Part shown: positions 26,739 to 35,880 of the stretch, piece after piece
Numbering within the stretch: the stretch's first letter is position 1
How the letters are laid out: each line of letters begins with the position of its first letter
Made by a program: the position numbers and the translations under genes
Source of the DNA: Clostridium sp.
GTDB taxonomy: Bacteria; Bacillota; Clostridia; Lachnospirales; Lachnospiraceae
Length of the DNA stretch: 64,000 nucleotides
Direction: 5' to 3'
Assembly: GCA_023664775.1 (NCBI GenBank)
Contig: JAMPEW010000009.1
Span: 1-64,000 of the forward strand
The notes under the pieces: model-generated
Told to the model about the DNA's origin: nothing
The model's database searches: none
The model's input: only the letters and a program-made list of their open reading frames with translations

Positions 26739-28175
26739 ATGACGAAAACAAAAAAAAATGTAGACGTGTTAATTGTTTTTCTGTTAGTGCTATGTATTAT
26801 TTTGCCTATAATCATTATTTCAATTTATAATCATCCGTCTGCTGATGATTTTTCATATTCATATGTGGTTAAACATTTGATTGCGGATGGGCAGTTTTCT
26901 ATAGGCACTGTTATTGCAGAAACAGTTGGATTTTTGAAAGAAAACTATAATAACAATGATGGTCCGTATAGTATTTCTGCATTGTTGGTGTTTGCACAAC
27001 CAACTATATATAGTGAAAAATTATATGCAATTGTCTCTATCATTAATATATGTTTAATATTTTATGGAACATATTTTTTTATAAAAAAGATTTTGAAAAT
27101 TAAAGATAAAAACATGCTCATTGCCAGTATGTTGATTTCTCTATATATTATTGAGCAAATGCCATCTCCGGTAGAAGGATTATTTTGGTTTAGTGGGGCA
27201 GTAAATTACACAGGCTTTTTCTTTCTATTTTTGATTGACTGGGCGTTGCTCTATTCATTGATAAATTCAACAAAATATATAGCATTAAAGACGTTTCTTC
27301 TTAGTCTGTTATCTTTTTTTGTCGTCGGAGGAAATCATTTACTTTCTGTATTATGTTTGATTTTTTTCATGGCTTTAATTATTTTTGCGGTATTAAGGAA
27401 AAAGTATCGGTTGATTGCGCCATGTGTATGTGCCATTTTTGGGTTTTTATTAAGTAATTTTTCCAGAGGAACGGCAAAACGTTTAGAGCATTATTCCATG
27501 GTGGGGCGTCCTTCTTTTTTCAAAGCATTATATGAGGGATTTTTCCAACTTTTAAGAAATATAGATGATTGGTTTTCACTTGCTTTGTTTTGTATGCTTT
27601 TAATTCTTTTACCACTTTTTATAAATATTCATGAAAAAAATGAAGCTTTGTCATTTTCCCTAAAAAAATTATTTCTTATTGTTGTTGGGACAATTGCGCT
27701 TCTGGGATTAGAAGTGTGTATACCATATTATGCAATGGGATATTTTGGAGAAGGCAGAGTACAGGATTTTATTTTTTACACTTTTTGTTTTTGTATGTTT
27801 GGTATTTGGTATTATTTGTTAGGTGGAGTGACATTGATGTTAAAAACATATAATATCAAATATTCATGGAATAAAAAGGTTTATTGTCTAATTATAATGG
27901 GAGTGCTTTTTGTTGGATTTTGGGGAAATAAAAGTTATAGCACATCAATAGAGGCTATACGTGAATTGACTTCGGGTGAAGCTAAGCAATATGATGCCGA
28001 ATGGGACGAAAGAATTATATTATATAGTGACGATAATAAAAAAAATGTTGTTGTTTCGGAATTTAGTGTTAAACCAAAACTTCTGTTTTTCTCTGATATT
28101 TCAAATGATAAAAATGATTGGAGAAATTTTGTATTAGCAAGATTTTATAATAAAAATACAGTTGAGCTGAAATGA
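26739..28175 (+). CDS. Polytopic membrane protein, DUF6056-like (GT-C type?)
   Basis: A 478-residue protein with about 11 hydrophobic helices. After the first helix it has an extracytoplasmic HPSADDFSYSYVV loop; an acidic pair in this position is typical of GT-C glycosyltransferases that use polyprenyl-phosphate sugars. It resembles the group I know as DUF6056, by memory only. WFSGAVNYTGFF and GNHLLS are further conserved-looking patches. A role in decorating or transferring the polymer is inferred. It starts 3 nt after the polymerase gene and is the last gene of this operon. Confidence 0.6.
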   Translation: MTKTKKNVDVLIVFLLVLCIILPIIIISIYNHPSADDFSYSYVVKHLIADGQFSIGTVIAETVGFLKENYNNNDGPYSISALLVFAQPTIYSEKLYAIVSIINICLIFYGTYFFIKKILKIKDKNMLIASMLISLYIIEQMPSPVEGLFWFSGAVNYTGFFFLFLIDWALLYSLINSTKYIALKTFLLSLLSFFVVGGNHLLSVLCLIFFMALIIFAVLRKKYRLIAPCVCAIFGFLLSNFSRGTAKRLEHYSMVGRPSFFKALYEGFFQLLRNIDDWFSLALFCMLLILLPLFINIHEKNEALSFSLKKLFLIVVGTIALLGLEVCIPYYAMGYFGEGRVQDFIFYTFCFCMFGIWYYLLGGVTLMLKTYNIKYSWNKKVYCLIIMGVLFVGFWGNKSYSTSIEAIRELTSGEAKQYDAEWDERIILYSDDNKKNVVVSEFSVKPKLLFFSDISNDKNDWRNFVLARFYNKNTVELK

Positions 28176-28190
28176 TAAATGGAAAATTAT

Positions 28191-28208
28191 AGAGGAATTC
28201 CTTTTTTT
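28191..28208 (+). terminator. Weak terminator-like hairpin
   Basis: A short stem AGAGG/CCTTT with loop AATT runs into seven T residues just after the DUF6056-like gene. The stem is only five pairs with one wobble, so this is a weak call, but it lies exactly between two operons. Confidence 0.3.
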
Positions 28209-28227
28209 GGGGAAATATGTGACGTAG

Positions 28228-28256
28228 TTGAAGCTTAATGCTTTTTTTGATATAAT
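28228..28256 (+). promoter_or_regulatory. Promoter of the second polysaccharide operon
   Basis: TTGAAG (28228-28233), 17 nt, TATAAT (28251-28256), 55 nt before the ATG at 28312. The -35 sequence and the spacing equal those of the operon promoter at 10075. Confidence 0.78.
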
Positions 28257-28311
28257 TTCTACTGTTGAATTGTAATAAACGTATTATGTATATATAAGGA
28301 GAATAAGTGTT

Positions 28312-29730
28312 ATGAAAATAGTTAGCGATTTTAGGACAATTATATATTGTGTGGCAAAAAGGTGGCGTCTTGTTATTTTATGTGCACTTTTCTGCGGAAT
28401 TGTTATTGGTGTTATTTCATACAGAAAACAGGTTGAATTAGGAAATAATGATTTACAACCTGTCCCAAAAGTGGAAGAAACGGATTTGACTGAAAAGGAA
28501 TTATATGATGTAAACGAATATTTAAGATTGAAGGATACGTTGAATTACTATAATGCGTATGTAGAAAATTCGTTAAAAATGAAATTAAACCCTTACGAAG
28601 TTCATCAAGAGATTGTGCAATATTATATTGAATGTCCTGTAAATGTAGATATTCATTCCATACTGTATGCATATAAAAATTATGTTAATGGAGGAAAACT
28701 ATATGCTGATATGGGGCTTGGTGCCGATGATTCGGAATATTTTAATGAAATTATATCGTTTGCTGATAATTCTGATTTACAATTACAACAAGGAATGTAC
28801 TTTGAAAATAAAGATAATGCAAGTATCATGTTTGCAATTGTAATTTATGGTAATAGTGAAGAATTTTGCAATGAAATTGGTCAAAAGATAATTAACCAAA
28901 TTGATAAATACTATTATCATATAAAAGAAAAGATAGGCACACATAATATAGCGCTTTTTGAGACAAATTCTAATGTACTAGATTTACCGGAAATTATGAA
29001 TGATCAACAAAAATATTATGATAAGATAAATTCTATAAATAATACCCTTCAAGAATATGAATTATCATTTACGGATGTCCAACAAAAATATTTGGACAAG
29101 TTGAATGGCATAAATATAGAAGAGGATAACTTGTATTTAAAGGAAACGGATAAAAAAACTTATAGAGTTAGTAGTAAAAATATTATATTAGGCTGCATTT
29201 TAGGAATGATTTTGGCAAGCCTAATTTCTGTTGTTATGTTTCTGAAGGATAAGAGAGTAAATACAATCGATGAATTGAAAAATCTTTCTAATGGTTTTTT
29301 ATTGGAAACAATAAAAGTAGTAGATGGAAAAAAGGGCTTTTTAAAGAAGCTTGATAATTTGATTGATGATGTATATTATAATGTTTCGGATTGTCAAGAC
29401 GATAAAAAGCAGAATTTGGCAATATCCAAAATAAAGGCGACCTATATTTCTAAGAACATGGAGCAAATATTTGTTGTTAGTACAAATGATAATTTGTTTG
29501 ATAACATAAATGTAAAAAAGCTGCTGGAGCAATTGAGGAAAAGTGGTGTCTTAGTGGAGAATATGCAGAATTTAATGTATGATATAAATATGATAGATAA
29601 TATGAAAAGGAATTCTAATGTTATAATCATTGAACAAATAGGTGATTGCGTTCGTAAAGAACTTTTGGATTTGATAAGCATTGTAAACGAATGTGATTGT
29701 AATGTGGTTGGCGTAATTGCTTGTGTATAA
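28312..29730 (+). CDS. Chain-length determinant (Wzz/CpsC) with degenerate kinase-like tail
   Basis: A 472-residue polysaccharide copolymerase-like protein. One membrane helix is at about 20-40 and a second at about 290-312, with a largely helical extracellular part between, as in Wzz/CpsC proteins that set polymer length. Unusually, about 160 cytoplasmic residues follow the second helix. They look like a CpsD-type tyrosine-kinase fold (FVVSTNDNLFDN; NVIIIEQIGDCV; VVGVIACV) without a Walker A GKS/T loop or a Tyr tail. No separate CpsD kinase or phosphatase is visible in the window. GGAGAATAAGTGTT precedes the ATG. It is first in the operon. Confidence 0.75.
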   Translation: MKIVSDFRTIIYCVAKRWRLVILCALFCGIVIGVISYRKQVELGNNDLQPVPKVEETDLTEKELYDVNEYLRLKDTLNYYNAYVENSLKMKLNPYEVHQEIVQYYIECPVNVDIHSILYAYKNYVNGGKLYADMGLGADDSEYFNEIISFADNSDLQLQQGMYFENKDNASIMFAIVIYGNSEEFCNEIGQKIINQIDKYYYHIKEKIGTHNIALFETNSNVLDLPEIMNDQQKYYDKINSINNTLQEYELSFTDVQQKYLDKLNGINIEEDNLYLKETDKKTYRVSSKNIILGCILGMILASLISVVMFLKDKRVNTIDELKNLSNGFLLETIKVVDGKKGFLKKLDNLIDDVYYNVSDCQDDKKQNLAISKIKATYISKNMEQIFVVSTNDNLFDNINVKKLLEQLRKSGVLVENMQNLMYDINMIDNMKRNSNVIIIEQIGDCVRKELLDLISIVNECDCNVVGVIACV

Positions 29731-29765
29731 ATATAAAGAGAAGAAATGTTGTGGGGAGTGGGTGT

Positions 29766-30506
29766 ATGAATAAAAAAGTATATATTGAAATGAAAAAAAT
29801 TCAAAATAATCATTGGTGGTTTGCTGCCCGCAAGGAAATAATAATGGATGTTTTTTCAAGATACTGTAAACATAAGAAGAAAGATAATAGGATTTTGGAT
29901 GCAGGATGCGGCATGGGGGTTATGTTGGAGACTTTGTCAAAGTACGGTGATGTATATGGAATGGATATGTCAGAAATTTCTGTGAATTATTGCGGGCAAA
30001 AGTGGGGACGGAACAAAATTCTACAGGGTACGCTGCCAGATGACCTTCCTTTTGAAAATGATTTTTTTGATAATATTTTAGCCTTGGATTTATTGGAGCA
30101 TATTGAGGATGATAAGGAAGCTGTGAAAGCATTATATAGTATGCTAAAGCCAAAGGGGAATTTGTTAATTACTGTGCCCGCCTTTAAGACCCTTTGGGGA
30201 TATAATGATGTTGTGGTAAAGCATTACAGACGGTATGTAAAAAAGGAACTGATAGACATGTGCCATAAAGCAGGTTTTAAGATAAAAATGTGTTCATACT
30301 ATAATTTTTGGTTTTTCATACCGATTTGGATAGTCAGAAAACTAAAAAAATTATTTAAAATAAACAAAGATGATATGGGAAAAACCAGAGAGTTTGGCTT
30401 TTTAAATAAGTTGTGTTACAATGTTTTTGTGTCAGAAAAGAAACATTTAAGAAAAAAGGGATTTCCGTTTGGTGTATCAATTATAATGGTTGCCGTGAAA
30501 AAATAG
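29766..30506 (+). CDS. Class I SAM-dependent methyltransferase
   Basis: A 246-residue methyltransferase. SAM-binding motif I is LDAGCGMGVMLETL (about 47-60), with MDMSEISVNYC after it, ALDLLEHIEDD (motif IV region) and a C-terminal FWFFIPIWIVRKLKK hydrophobic patch. The ATG at 29766 has GGGGAG nearby; the earlier in-frame start lies within the Wzz gene. Next to a GtrB-like transferase it probably acts on a polyprenyl-linked sugar or lipid, but the acceptor is not known. Confidence 0.85.
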   Translation: MNKKVYIEMKKIQNNHWWFAARKEIIMDVFSRYCKHKKKDNRILDAGCGMGVMLETLSKYGDVYGMDMSEISVNYCGQKWGRNKILQGTLPDDLPFENDFFDNILALDLLEHIEDDKEAVKALYSMLKPKGNLLITVPAFKTLWGYNDVVVKHYRRYVKKELIDMCHKAGFKIKMCSYYNFWFFIPIWIVRKLKKLFKINKDDMGKTREFGFLNKLCYNVFVSEKKHLRKKGFPFGVSIIMVAVKK

Positions 30507-30519
30507 CTGGGGTGGTATT

Positions 30520-31482
30520 GTGAAATTAACTGTTATTGTACCGTGTTATAATGAATCTAAAAATATAAATGTTTTTTATGACAGAATTAATTGTATTTTA
30601 AGTGAAATTGGCATTGAAAATGAAATGCTTTTTGTCGATGACGGAAGCAGTGACGATACAGTGAAACGTTTAATTGCGCTTAATGAAAAATATAATAATG
30701 TAAGTTATATAACATTGACCCGTAATTTTGGCAAGGAGGCGGCAATGCTTGCGGGTATGCGGAATGTCAGTGATGATTCTGATTATGTGGCTATAATGGA
30801 TGCAGACTTACAGGATCCGCCAGAATTAATAAAGGACATGCTGGATGGGTTTGATGATGATACTGTAGACTGTATAGCGGCAAGAAGAGTAAATCGGAAG
30901 GGAGAGCCTTTTCTCCGTTCGTGGTTTTCTAAATTGTTTTATAAAATAGTTAATAAAGTAACAGAAATACACATACCTGATGGGGCGAGAGACTTTAGAA
31001 TAATGAAAAAAAGCATGAATGATTCGATTGCCCGGTTGCCTGAGACATCCCGTTTTTCAAAGGGTCTTTTTGCATGGGTAGGATACAATACAAAGTGGAT
31101 TAGTTATGAGAATGTTGCGAGGGAGAATGGGAAAACAAAATGGTCATTTTTTAAGCTTTTTTCCTATGCAATAGACGGAATATTATCATTTTCCACATTC
31201 CCGTTAGTTATTTCATCACTTGCCGGTATAGTAACATGCATGATATCTTTGATTGTAATTATATATATGATTATACAAAAGTTATTTGTAGGAATCGATG
31301 TGGAAGGATATGCATTTATGGTATGTGTCATATTGTTTTTGGGAGGAGTACAGCTTAGTTGTATAGGAATAGTTGGGGCATATCTGTCAAAAATCTTTAA
31401 AGAAACAAAAGCAAGACCAGTATATTTGGTTAAAGAGCATGTAAGTTCAAAAAATAATGGAGGAGATACTAAAAATGCTTAG
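30520..31482 (+). CDS. Polyprenyl-phosphate glycosyltransferase (GtrB/DPM1-like GT2)
   Basis: A 320-residue GT2 enzyme with two C-terminal membrane helices (about 222-250 and 262-290), the GtrB arrangement. Motifs are VIVPCYNESKNI, FVDDGSSDDT, TRNFGKEAAMLAG and the metal motif MDADLQDPPE. It should move a sugar from a nucleotide donor to undecaprenyl phosphate inside the cell. GT-C type membrane transferases would then use that lipid outside; the membrane proteins at 26739 and 32191 are candidates. The start is GTG at 30520 after CTGGGGTGG. Confidence 0.88.
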   Translation: MKLTVIVPCYNESKNINVFYDRINCILSEIGIENEMLFVDDGSSDDTVKRLIALNEKYNNVSYITLTRNFGKEAAMLAGMRNVSDDSDYVAIMDADLQDPPELIKDMLDGFDDDTVDCIAARRVNRKGEPFLRSWFSKLFYKIVNKVTEIHIPDGARDFRIMKKSMNDSIARLPETSRFSKGLFAWVGYNTKWISYENVARENGKTKWSFFKLFSYAIDGILSFSTFPLVISSLAGIVTCMISLIVIIYMIIQKLFVGIDVEGYAFMVCVILFLGGVQLSCIGIVGAYLSKIFKETKARPVYLVKEHVSSKNNGGDTKNA

Positions 31483-32191
31483 TAGAAACATAACCGTAAA
31501 GGTTAATTGGATTTTAGAAAACCTGTTATTTCCAATCATGAGGGAATGTAGATGGTTTATGTATTTAATTATATGGTTTGCGTATGGAAAATACACGAAA
31601 TATATTATGGAATTTAAGGATAAATATCCTAACCTGACAGATGAAGAAATCAACCATTATTATGAGCTTATTGCAGATGCGCCAATTAATAAAAAGCGTA
31701 TGACGGATTTGAATCAGGCGGGTGTCAGGTATATTTTATCTCATATTAAGGGACACACTGTTTTAGATGCTGCATGTGGAAGGGGTTATATGTTGAACCG
31801 GCTGATTAATAAAGGGTATGAAGCAGTAGGTGTTGATGTTGCGCCTGATGATAAAAATAAAAAAAGAGGCTGTGCCATTAAAGGCTCATTGCTTGATTTG
31901 CCATTTGAAGACAGTAAATTTGACACAGTAATATGCACACATGCGTTAGAGCATATAAGGGATTACAGAAAAGCAATTAGCGAGTTGCTCAGAGTTACGG
32001 GAAAAAGGTTAATTATTGTTATGCCGCGTCAAAGAGAATATAAGTATACACCGGATTTACATGTTAATTTTTGCCCATATATGTATAGATTCAAAAGCTT
32101 TTTAAAAGAAGGTGGATTGGCAGGCGGCAGGTATTTTAGTTTAGAGGGCGATTGGGTATGTATATATGATAAGAACAGAGAAGGGGTTTAA
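31475..32191 (+). CDS. Class I SAM-dependent methyltransferase
   Basis: A 238-residue methyltransferase. Motif I is LDAACGRGYMLNRL (about 88-101), then VGVDVAPDD and CTHALEHI. The ATG at 31475 follows GGAGGAGAT and overlaps the GtrB-like gene's end by 8 nt; the longer reading from 31457 would include that ribosome site. An N-terminal hydrophobic stretch (WFMYLIIWFAYG) precedes the fold, so it may be membrane-associated. It is a second, distinct methyltransferase, not a copy of the one at 29766. Confidence 0.83.
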   Translation: MLSRNITVKVNWILENLLFPIMRECRWFMYLIIWFAYGKYTKYIMEFKDKYPNLTDEEINHYYELIADAPINKKRMTDLNQAGVRYILSHIKGHTVLDAACGRGYMLNRLINKGYEAVGVDVAPDDKNKKRGCAIKGSLLDLPFEDSKFDTVICTHALEHIRDYRKAISELLRVTGKRLIIVMPRQREYKYTPDLHVNFCPYMYRFKSFLKEGGLAGGRYFSLEGDWVCIYDKNREGV

Positions 32192-33234
32192 TGTTTTTTT
32201 TAAAGATAAGTATTTTTGTTGTTGAATTGATTATTGTTCCTTTTTTATTAGGGCTTTTAATTTCGGTTAATGATACAATTCATATAAAAGAGCCATTGGC
32301 TAAATACATAATAGGATTTTTTTTGTCTTTGGCATTATTTTGGACTATATGTGTACCAATGACCCTTTTTAGGTGTTCATTTACACAATTTGTTAATTTT
32401 TATTCTTTTATAATAATTTGTTGTTGCATATTTTCAATTTGCCTAGTGTTAAAGAAAAGAGACATTTTATTAAAGCCTCATTTCAAAAAGTTCAATCGCT
32501 TTGAAATGATGTATTTTATGTTATTTATTTTGTTGTTATTTGTACAATTATATTTTGCTTTGTTTTATGATGTGACAACAAGCTCATATGATGATTACTC
32601 ATATATAACATTATCGTTGGATGCTATTACTAATGATGGTATTTATATAACTGATATAAATTCTGGGAAAATAATAGCTGATTTCGATGGAAAAAGAGTT
32701 TGTGCGTCCTGGCCAATTTTCATTGCTTTTTTATCAAAAACAACAGGGGTACATGTTACCGTAATAGCTCATACCATTATGCCGATGTTTTTTTTGTTAA
32801 TCGCATATATTGTTTATTATTTGATGGCTAAAAAATTGTTTAATAAGAGTGAAGATCGGTTGATTTTTTTATGTATTGTCTCTATGTTAAATATTTTTGG
32901 TTTATATTCAGATTATTCCCTGACGTTTAGATTGTTGGTGGCTTTGTGGCAAGGAAAAGCGATAGTTTCAACGATAATTATACCTTTTCTGATTGCGTAT
33001 TTACCTAATATTTACAATGATAAGGTAAAAAAACAAAATATTATTTATTTGCTTGTTGTTTCGGCTGCTGCTTGTTGTACTACAGTTATGGGTTCCGGGA
33101 TGATAATTTGTGTTTGTGTTGCCATGAGTATTGCCATGTCTGTCTATAATAAACGGCTGAGTGGGATGTGGTATGCAATTATTTGTAGCTTTTTTCCAAG
33201 TATACAATTGATATTGTATCTTGTTTTGAGGTAA
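32191..33234 (+). CDS. Polytopic membrane protein, cassette copy 1 (DUF6077-like)
   Basis: A 347-residue protein with about nine hydrophobic helices. An extracellular acidic loop follows the fourth or fifth helix (SSYDDYSYITLSLDAI), then WPIFIAFLSK and LLVALWQGKAIVSTI. It resembles the large GT-C-like membrane proteins I know as DUF6077, by memory only. Its start overlaps the methyltransferase stop by one base (TAATG). It is clearly paralogous to 34839-35876. The next gene, 6 nt on, supplies further helices, so the two products probably form one functional unit. Confidence 0.6.
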   Translation: MFFLKISIFVVELIIVPFLLGLLISVNDTIHIKEPLAKYIIGFFLSLALFWTICVPMTLFRCSFTQFVNFYSFIIICCCIFSICLVLKKRDILLKPHFKKFNRFEMMYFMLFILLLFVQLYFALFYDVTTSSYDDYSYITLSLDAITNDGIYITDINSGKIIADFDGKRVCASWPIFIAFLSKTTGVHVTVIAHTIMPMFFLLIAYIVYYLMAKKLFNKSEDRLIFLCIVSMLNIFGLYSDYSLTFRLLVALWQGKAIVSTIIIPFLIAYLPNIYNDKVKKQNIIYLLVVSAAACCTTVMGSGMIICVCVAMSIAMSVYNKRLSGMWYAIICSFFPSIQLILYLVLR

Positions 33235-33239
33235 ATAGT

Positions 33240-34769
33240 ATGGGATATATTGATTTTTTTAAAAACTTATTAAAGATTTATTGGGGAGATTATGGGATAC
33301 AGGTGCTTTTTTATTTAGCACTTATTGTAATTGTTATATTTGAACGCAATAGAATAAAGAAAATAAATTGGGCGTGGTATACGGTATGTATGCTTATTAT
33401 TATATTTAATCCTGTAATGGTTTTTTTATGTAAAAAATTGTTTGGAGATGAAAAGATATATGCTTATTATTCAAGGCTGTTTTGTGTGATTCCTGTTTTT
33501 TTTGTTATAGCATATGGTCTTGTACTGATATTAGGAAATTTGTCAGGGTGGAGAAAAGCTTGCTTTACAGTATGCATGCTTGTGATTATAGCAATTAGCG
33601 GGAATTGCGTATATGGCGAGAAATGGTTTGTTAAAGCCAATAATTTTAACAAAGTGCCTGTTGATGTAATGCAAATAAATGATATGTTTTTGGAATCTGA
33701 TGACATTGTTTCAATTATGGTACCGGTTGATTTGGCTGTTTATCTTAGGCAGATTGATTCAAAATATTCATTACCATTTGGCAGATATGGACAAAGTACC
33801 ATTAGTTATAAGCTTGAAAGTGATACACAGGATGTAGAGACAGTCATAAGATATGCAATGGAACATGATGTCGATTTCATTGTATGTAAAAATATTGGTA
33901 ATACAATAAATTCCTATCAAAAGGCAGGTTGCGAATTGTATGGTTTGACTGAGCAATATGCAGTATTTATGATGCCAAAGTGGATTCTAACACAGTACGC
34001 TGAAAGTTCCTATAAAAGAGGAATGTTTTATACGATACAAAATACGGACGATGGGACTTTAATTGTAATAGATGGAGGATGGGAAGCTAATGAGAGCTAT
34101 GTGAGGAAAATTATTGATCAAAAAGGTGGTATAGTTGATACATGGATATTAACTAATTATCATGCTGATCATATAGGGGCATTTAATAAAATATGTGAAA
34201 ATCCACAAGGAATTGAGATAAAAAAAATATATGATGTGTTCATAGATTCAGAAATATATTATGATATTGCAAGAGAATGGGATGATATTGAGTGTTATGA
34301 AAAATATAATGAAGTTACTGAAGATTTAGATTTTGTTTATCATGCAGAAGCAGGTCAGAAATTACAATATAAAGATATGATTATTACTTTTTTGAATGTA
34401 TTTGATGATAATATGTTAAAACAAAATAATATTTTAGATAATGCTTCATTAGTGTTTAAAATTGAAACTAATGATGACAGCGTGCTTTTTTGTTCCGATT
34501 GTAATTCAGAGTACATAGCAAATTATTTGATTGAACAATATAAATATGACTTGAAAGCGAAATATGTACAAGTTGGATATCATGGATACAATTCTTTACC
34601 TGAAGCTTTTTATGAGTTTATAGAACCTGATTATGCTTTTTTTGATGCACCTGATTGGATGATGTCAGGGGAACGTCTTTCGACAAAAGATTTGGCAGAT
34701 TTTTTCAAGAAAAAAAATGTTGTTGTATATGATTATACAACAGCTCCTAATGTTTTTGGATTATATTAA
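33240..34769 (+). CDS. Membrane protein fused to a metallo-beta-lactamase-fold domain
   Basis: A 509-residue protein with two parts. Residues about 1-130 are four membrane helices starting MGYIDFFKNLLKIYW, paralogous to the short gene at 35881. Residues about 250-509 are a ComEC-like metallo-beta-lactamase fold: VIDGGWEANESYV, TNYHADHIGAFNKI, FCSDCNSEY and VQVGYHGYNSLPE. In the first metal motif the usual first His of HxHxDH is Asn (TNYHADH), which may weaken or change metal binding. The lactamase part probably lies outside the cell. It could be a hydrolase acting on the polymer or lipid carrier; this is a guess. Confidence 0.68.
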   Translation: MGYIDFFKNLLKIYWGDYGIQVLFYLALIVIVIFERNRIKKINWAWYTVCMLIIIFNPVMVFLCKKLFGDEKIYAYYSRLFCVIPVFFVIAYGLVLILGNLSGWRKACFTVCMLVIIAISGNCVYGEKWFVKANNFNKVPVDVMQINDMFLESDDIVSIMVPVDLAVYLRQIDSKYSLPFGRYGQSTISYKLESDTQDVETVIRYAMEHDVDFIVCKNIGNTINSYQKAGCELYGLTEQYAVFMMPKWILTQYAESSYKRGMFYTIQNTDDGTLIVIDGGWEANESYVRKIIDQKGGIVDTWILTNYHADHIGAFNKICENPQGIEIKKIYDVFIDSEIYYDIAREWDDIECYEKYNEVTEDLDFVYHAEAGQKLQYKDMIITFLNVFDDNMLKQNNILDNASLVFKIETNDDSVLFCSDCNSEYIANYLIEQYKYDLKAKYVQVGYHGYNSLPEAFYEFIEPDYAFFDAPDWMMSGERLSTKDLADFFKKKNVVVYDYTTAPNVFGLY

Positions 34770-34838
34770 ATAAATATATTTTTCAGGGAAGAAAATGTAT
34801 TATGGAAATCATAAATTATTTTGTTGAGGATGGTGGAA

Positions 34839-35876
34839 ATGTTATTTCTTAAATTCTTTCTGTTTATATTTATGTTACTATTTGTATCATATTTATTTGG
34901 AGACACAGTTGTGTATGATGAATATAATATAACTTTATATAGCATTTGCATGAGGATTGTTAAGGGACAAGTTATACTAATGTCTTTTTTTTGGATTTGT
35001 TGTTTACCGGTCTTAATTTTCAATTTGAATATTATCCACCTAATATATATTTTTTTAACTTGTATAATTGCTTTCTCGAGCATTATATTTTTATTTGAAA
35101 TTTTTATTACTAAGAAAAAAATAAAATTTAATATAAAACTTGATAAATCTAGTCTATATGAAATTTTATATTTGACTATGTTTGTAGGTGTAGTAATCAT
35201 ACAAATGTATTTTATTTTTTTCAATGAATCCGTAAGTGAGCTTTCGGACGAATATCATAATATAGTGCTTTTTTTAGATAGTTTGAAAGAAAGTAAAATA
35301 TATGACGTCGATTTAGCAGGCTTAATTTTGGGAAATGCCCAAAATACAATGATTACATGGCCGATTTATATAGCTTTTTTGTCTATAGCATCAGGGCTGG
35401 ATACGGCAACAATAATTTATACAGTAATTCCTGCGGTTTTCATTGTAATAGCATATATGATATATTATTTACTTGCGGTAAAGCTGTTTGATAAACGGGA
35501 AAATAGATTAATTTTTTTATTGATTTTAGCAGTATTGTATTTATTTGGTGGTTTTTCCTCATATTCACCTACAGTAGCATTATTATTAAACTTGTGGCAA
35601 GGACATAATATTGTTTTTTTGATAATTATACCACTTTTTATAGCATTAATTCCTAATATGGATAAATTTAATATAAATACACATGACATTATGTGGGGAA
35701 TATCTTTTTCTATATCTGCTTGTTCTCTTAGTGCATGGGGTGCTGTAGCAATGCTGATTATGAGTTTTATTGTATTGATTTTATTGTTTGTATATAAGAA
35801 AAAAAGGGTTATAATAACTTTTTTTTCCGCATATTGCATTTTACCTATTGTTCAATTGATGCTTTTTTTGAGGTGA
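34839..35876 (+). CDS. Polytopic membrane protein, cassette copy 2
   Basis: A 345-residue membrane protein paralogous to 32191-33234. The patches TWPIYIAFLS, IAYMIYYLLAVKLFDK, RLIFL, LNLWQGHNIV and the terminus PIVQLMLFLR line up one for one with the first copy. I placed the start at the ATG at 34839, preceded by GGATGGTGG, rather than the in-frame TTG/ATG codons just upstream. Both copies end at the same alignment point, a few bases before the next gene, so the split into two genes predates the duplication. Confidence 0.62.
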   Translation: MLFLKFFLFIFMLLFVSYLFGDTVVYDEYNITLYSICMRIVKGQVILMSFFWICCLPVLIFNLNIIHLIYIFLTCIIAFSSIIFLFEIFITKKKIKFNIKLDKSSLYEILYLTMFVGVVIIQMYFIFFNESVSELSDEYHNIVLFLDSLKESKIYDVDLAGLILGNAQNTMITWPIYIAFLSIASGLDTATIIYTVIPAVFIVIAYMIYYLLAVKLFDKRENRLIFLLILAVLYLFGGFSSYSPTVALLLNLWQGHNIVFLIIIPLFIALIPNMDKFNINTHDIMWGISFSISACSLSAWGAVAMLIMSFIVLILLFVYKKKRVIITFFSAYCILPIVQLMLFLR

Positions 35877-35880
35877 TATA

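Noticed and set aside
32191..34769. The gene break at 33234/33240 considered as a frameshift in one large membrane protein.
   Set aside because: The paralogous pair at 34839-36426 is split at the same place with its own start codon, so the two-gene form is genuine.
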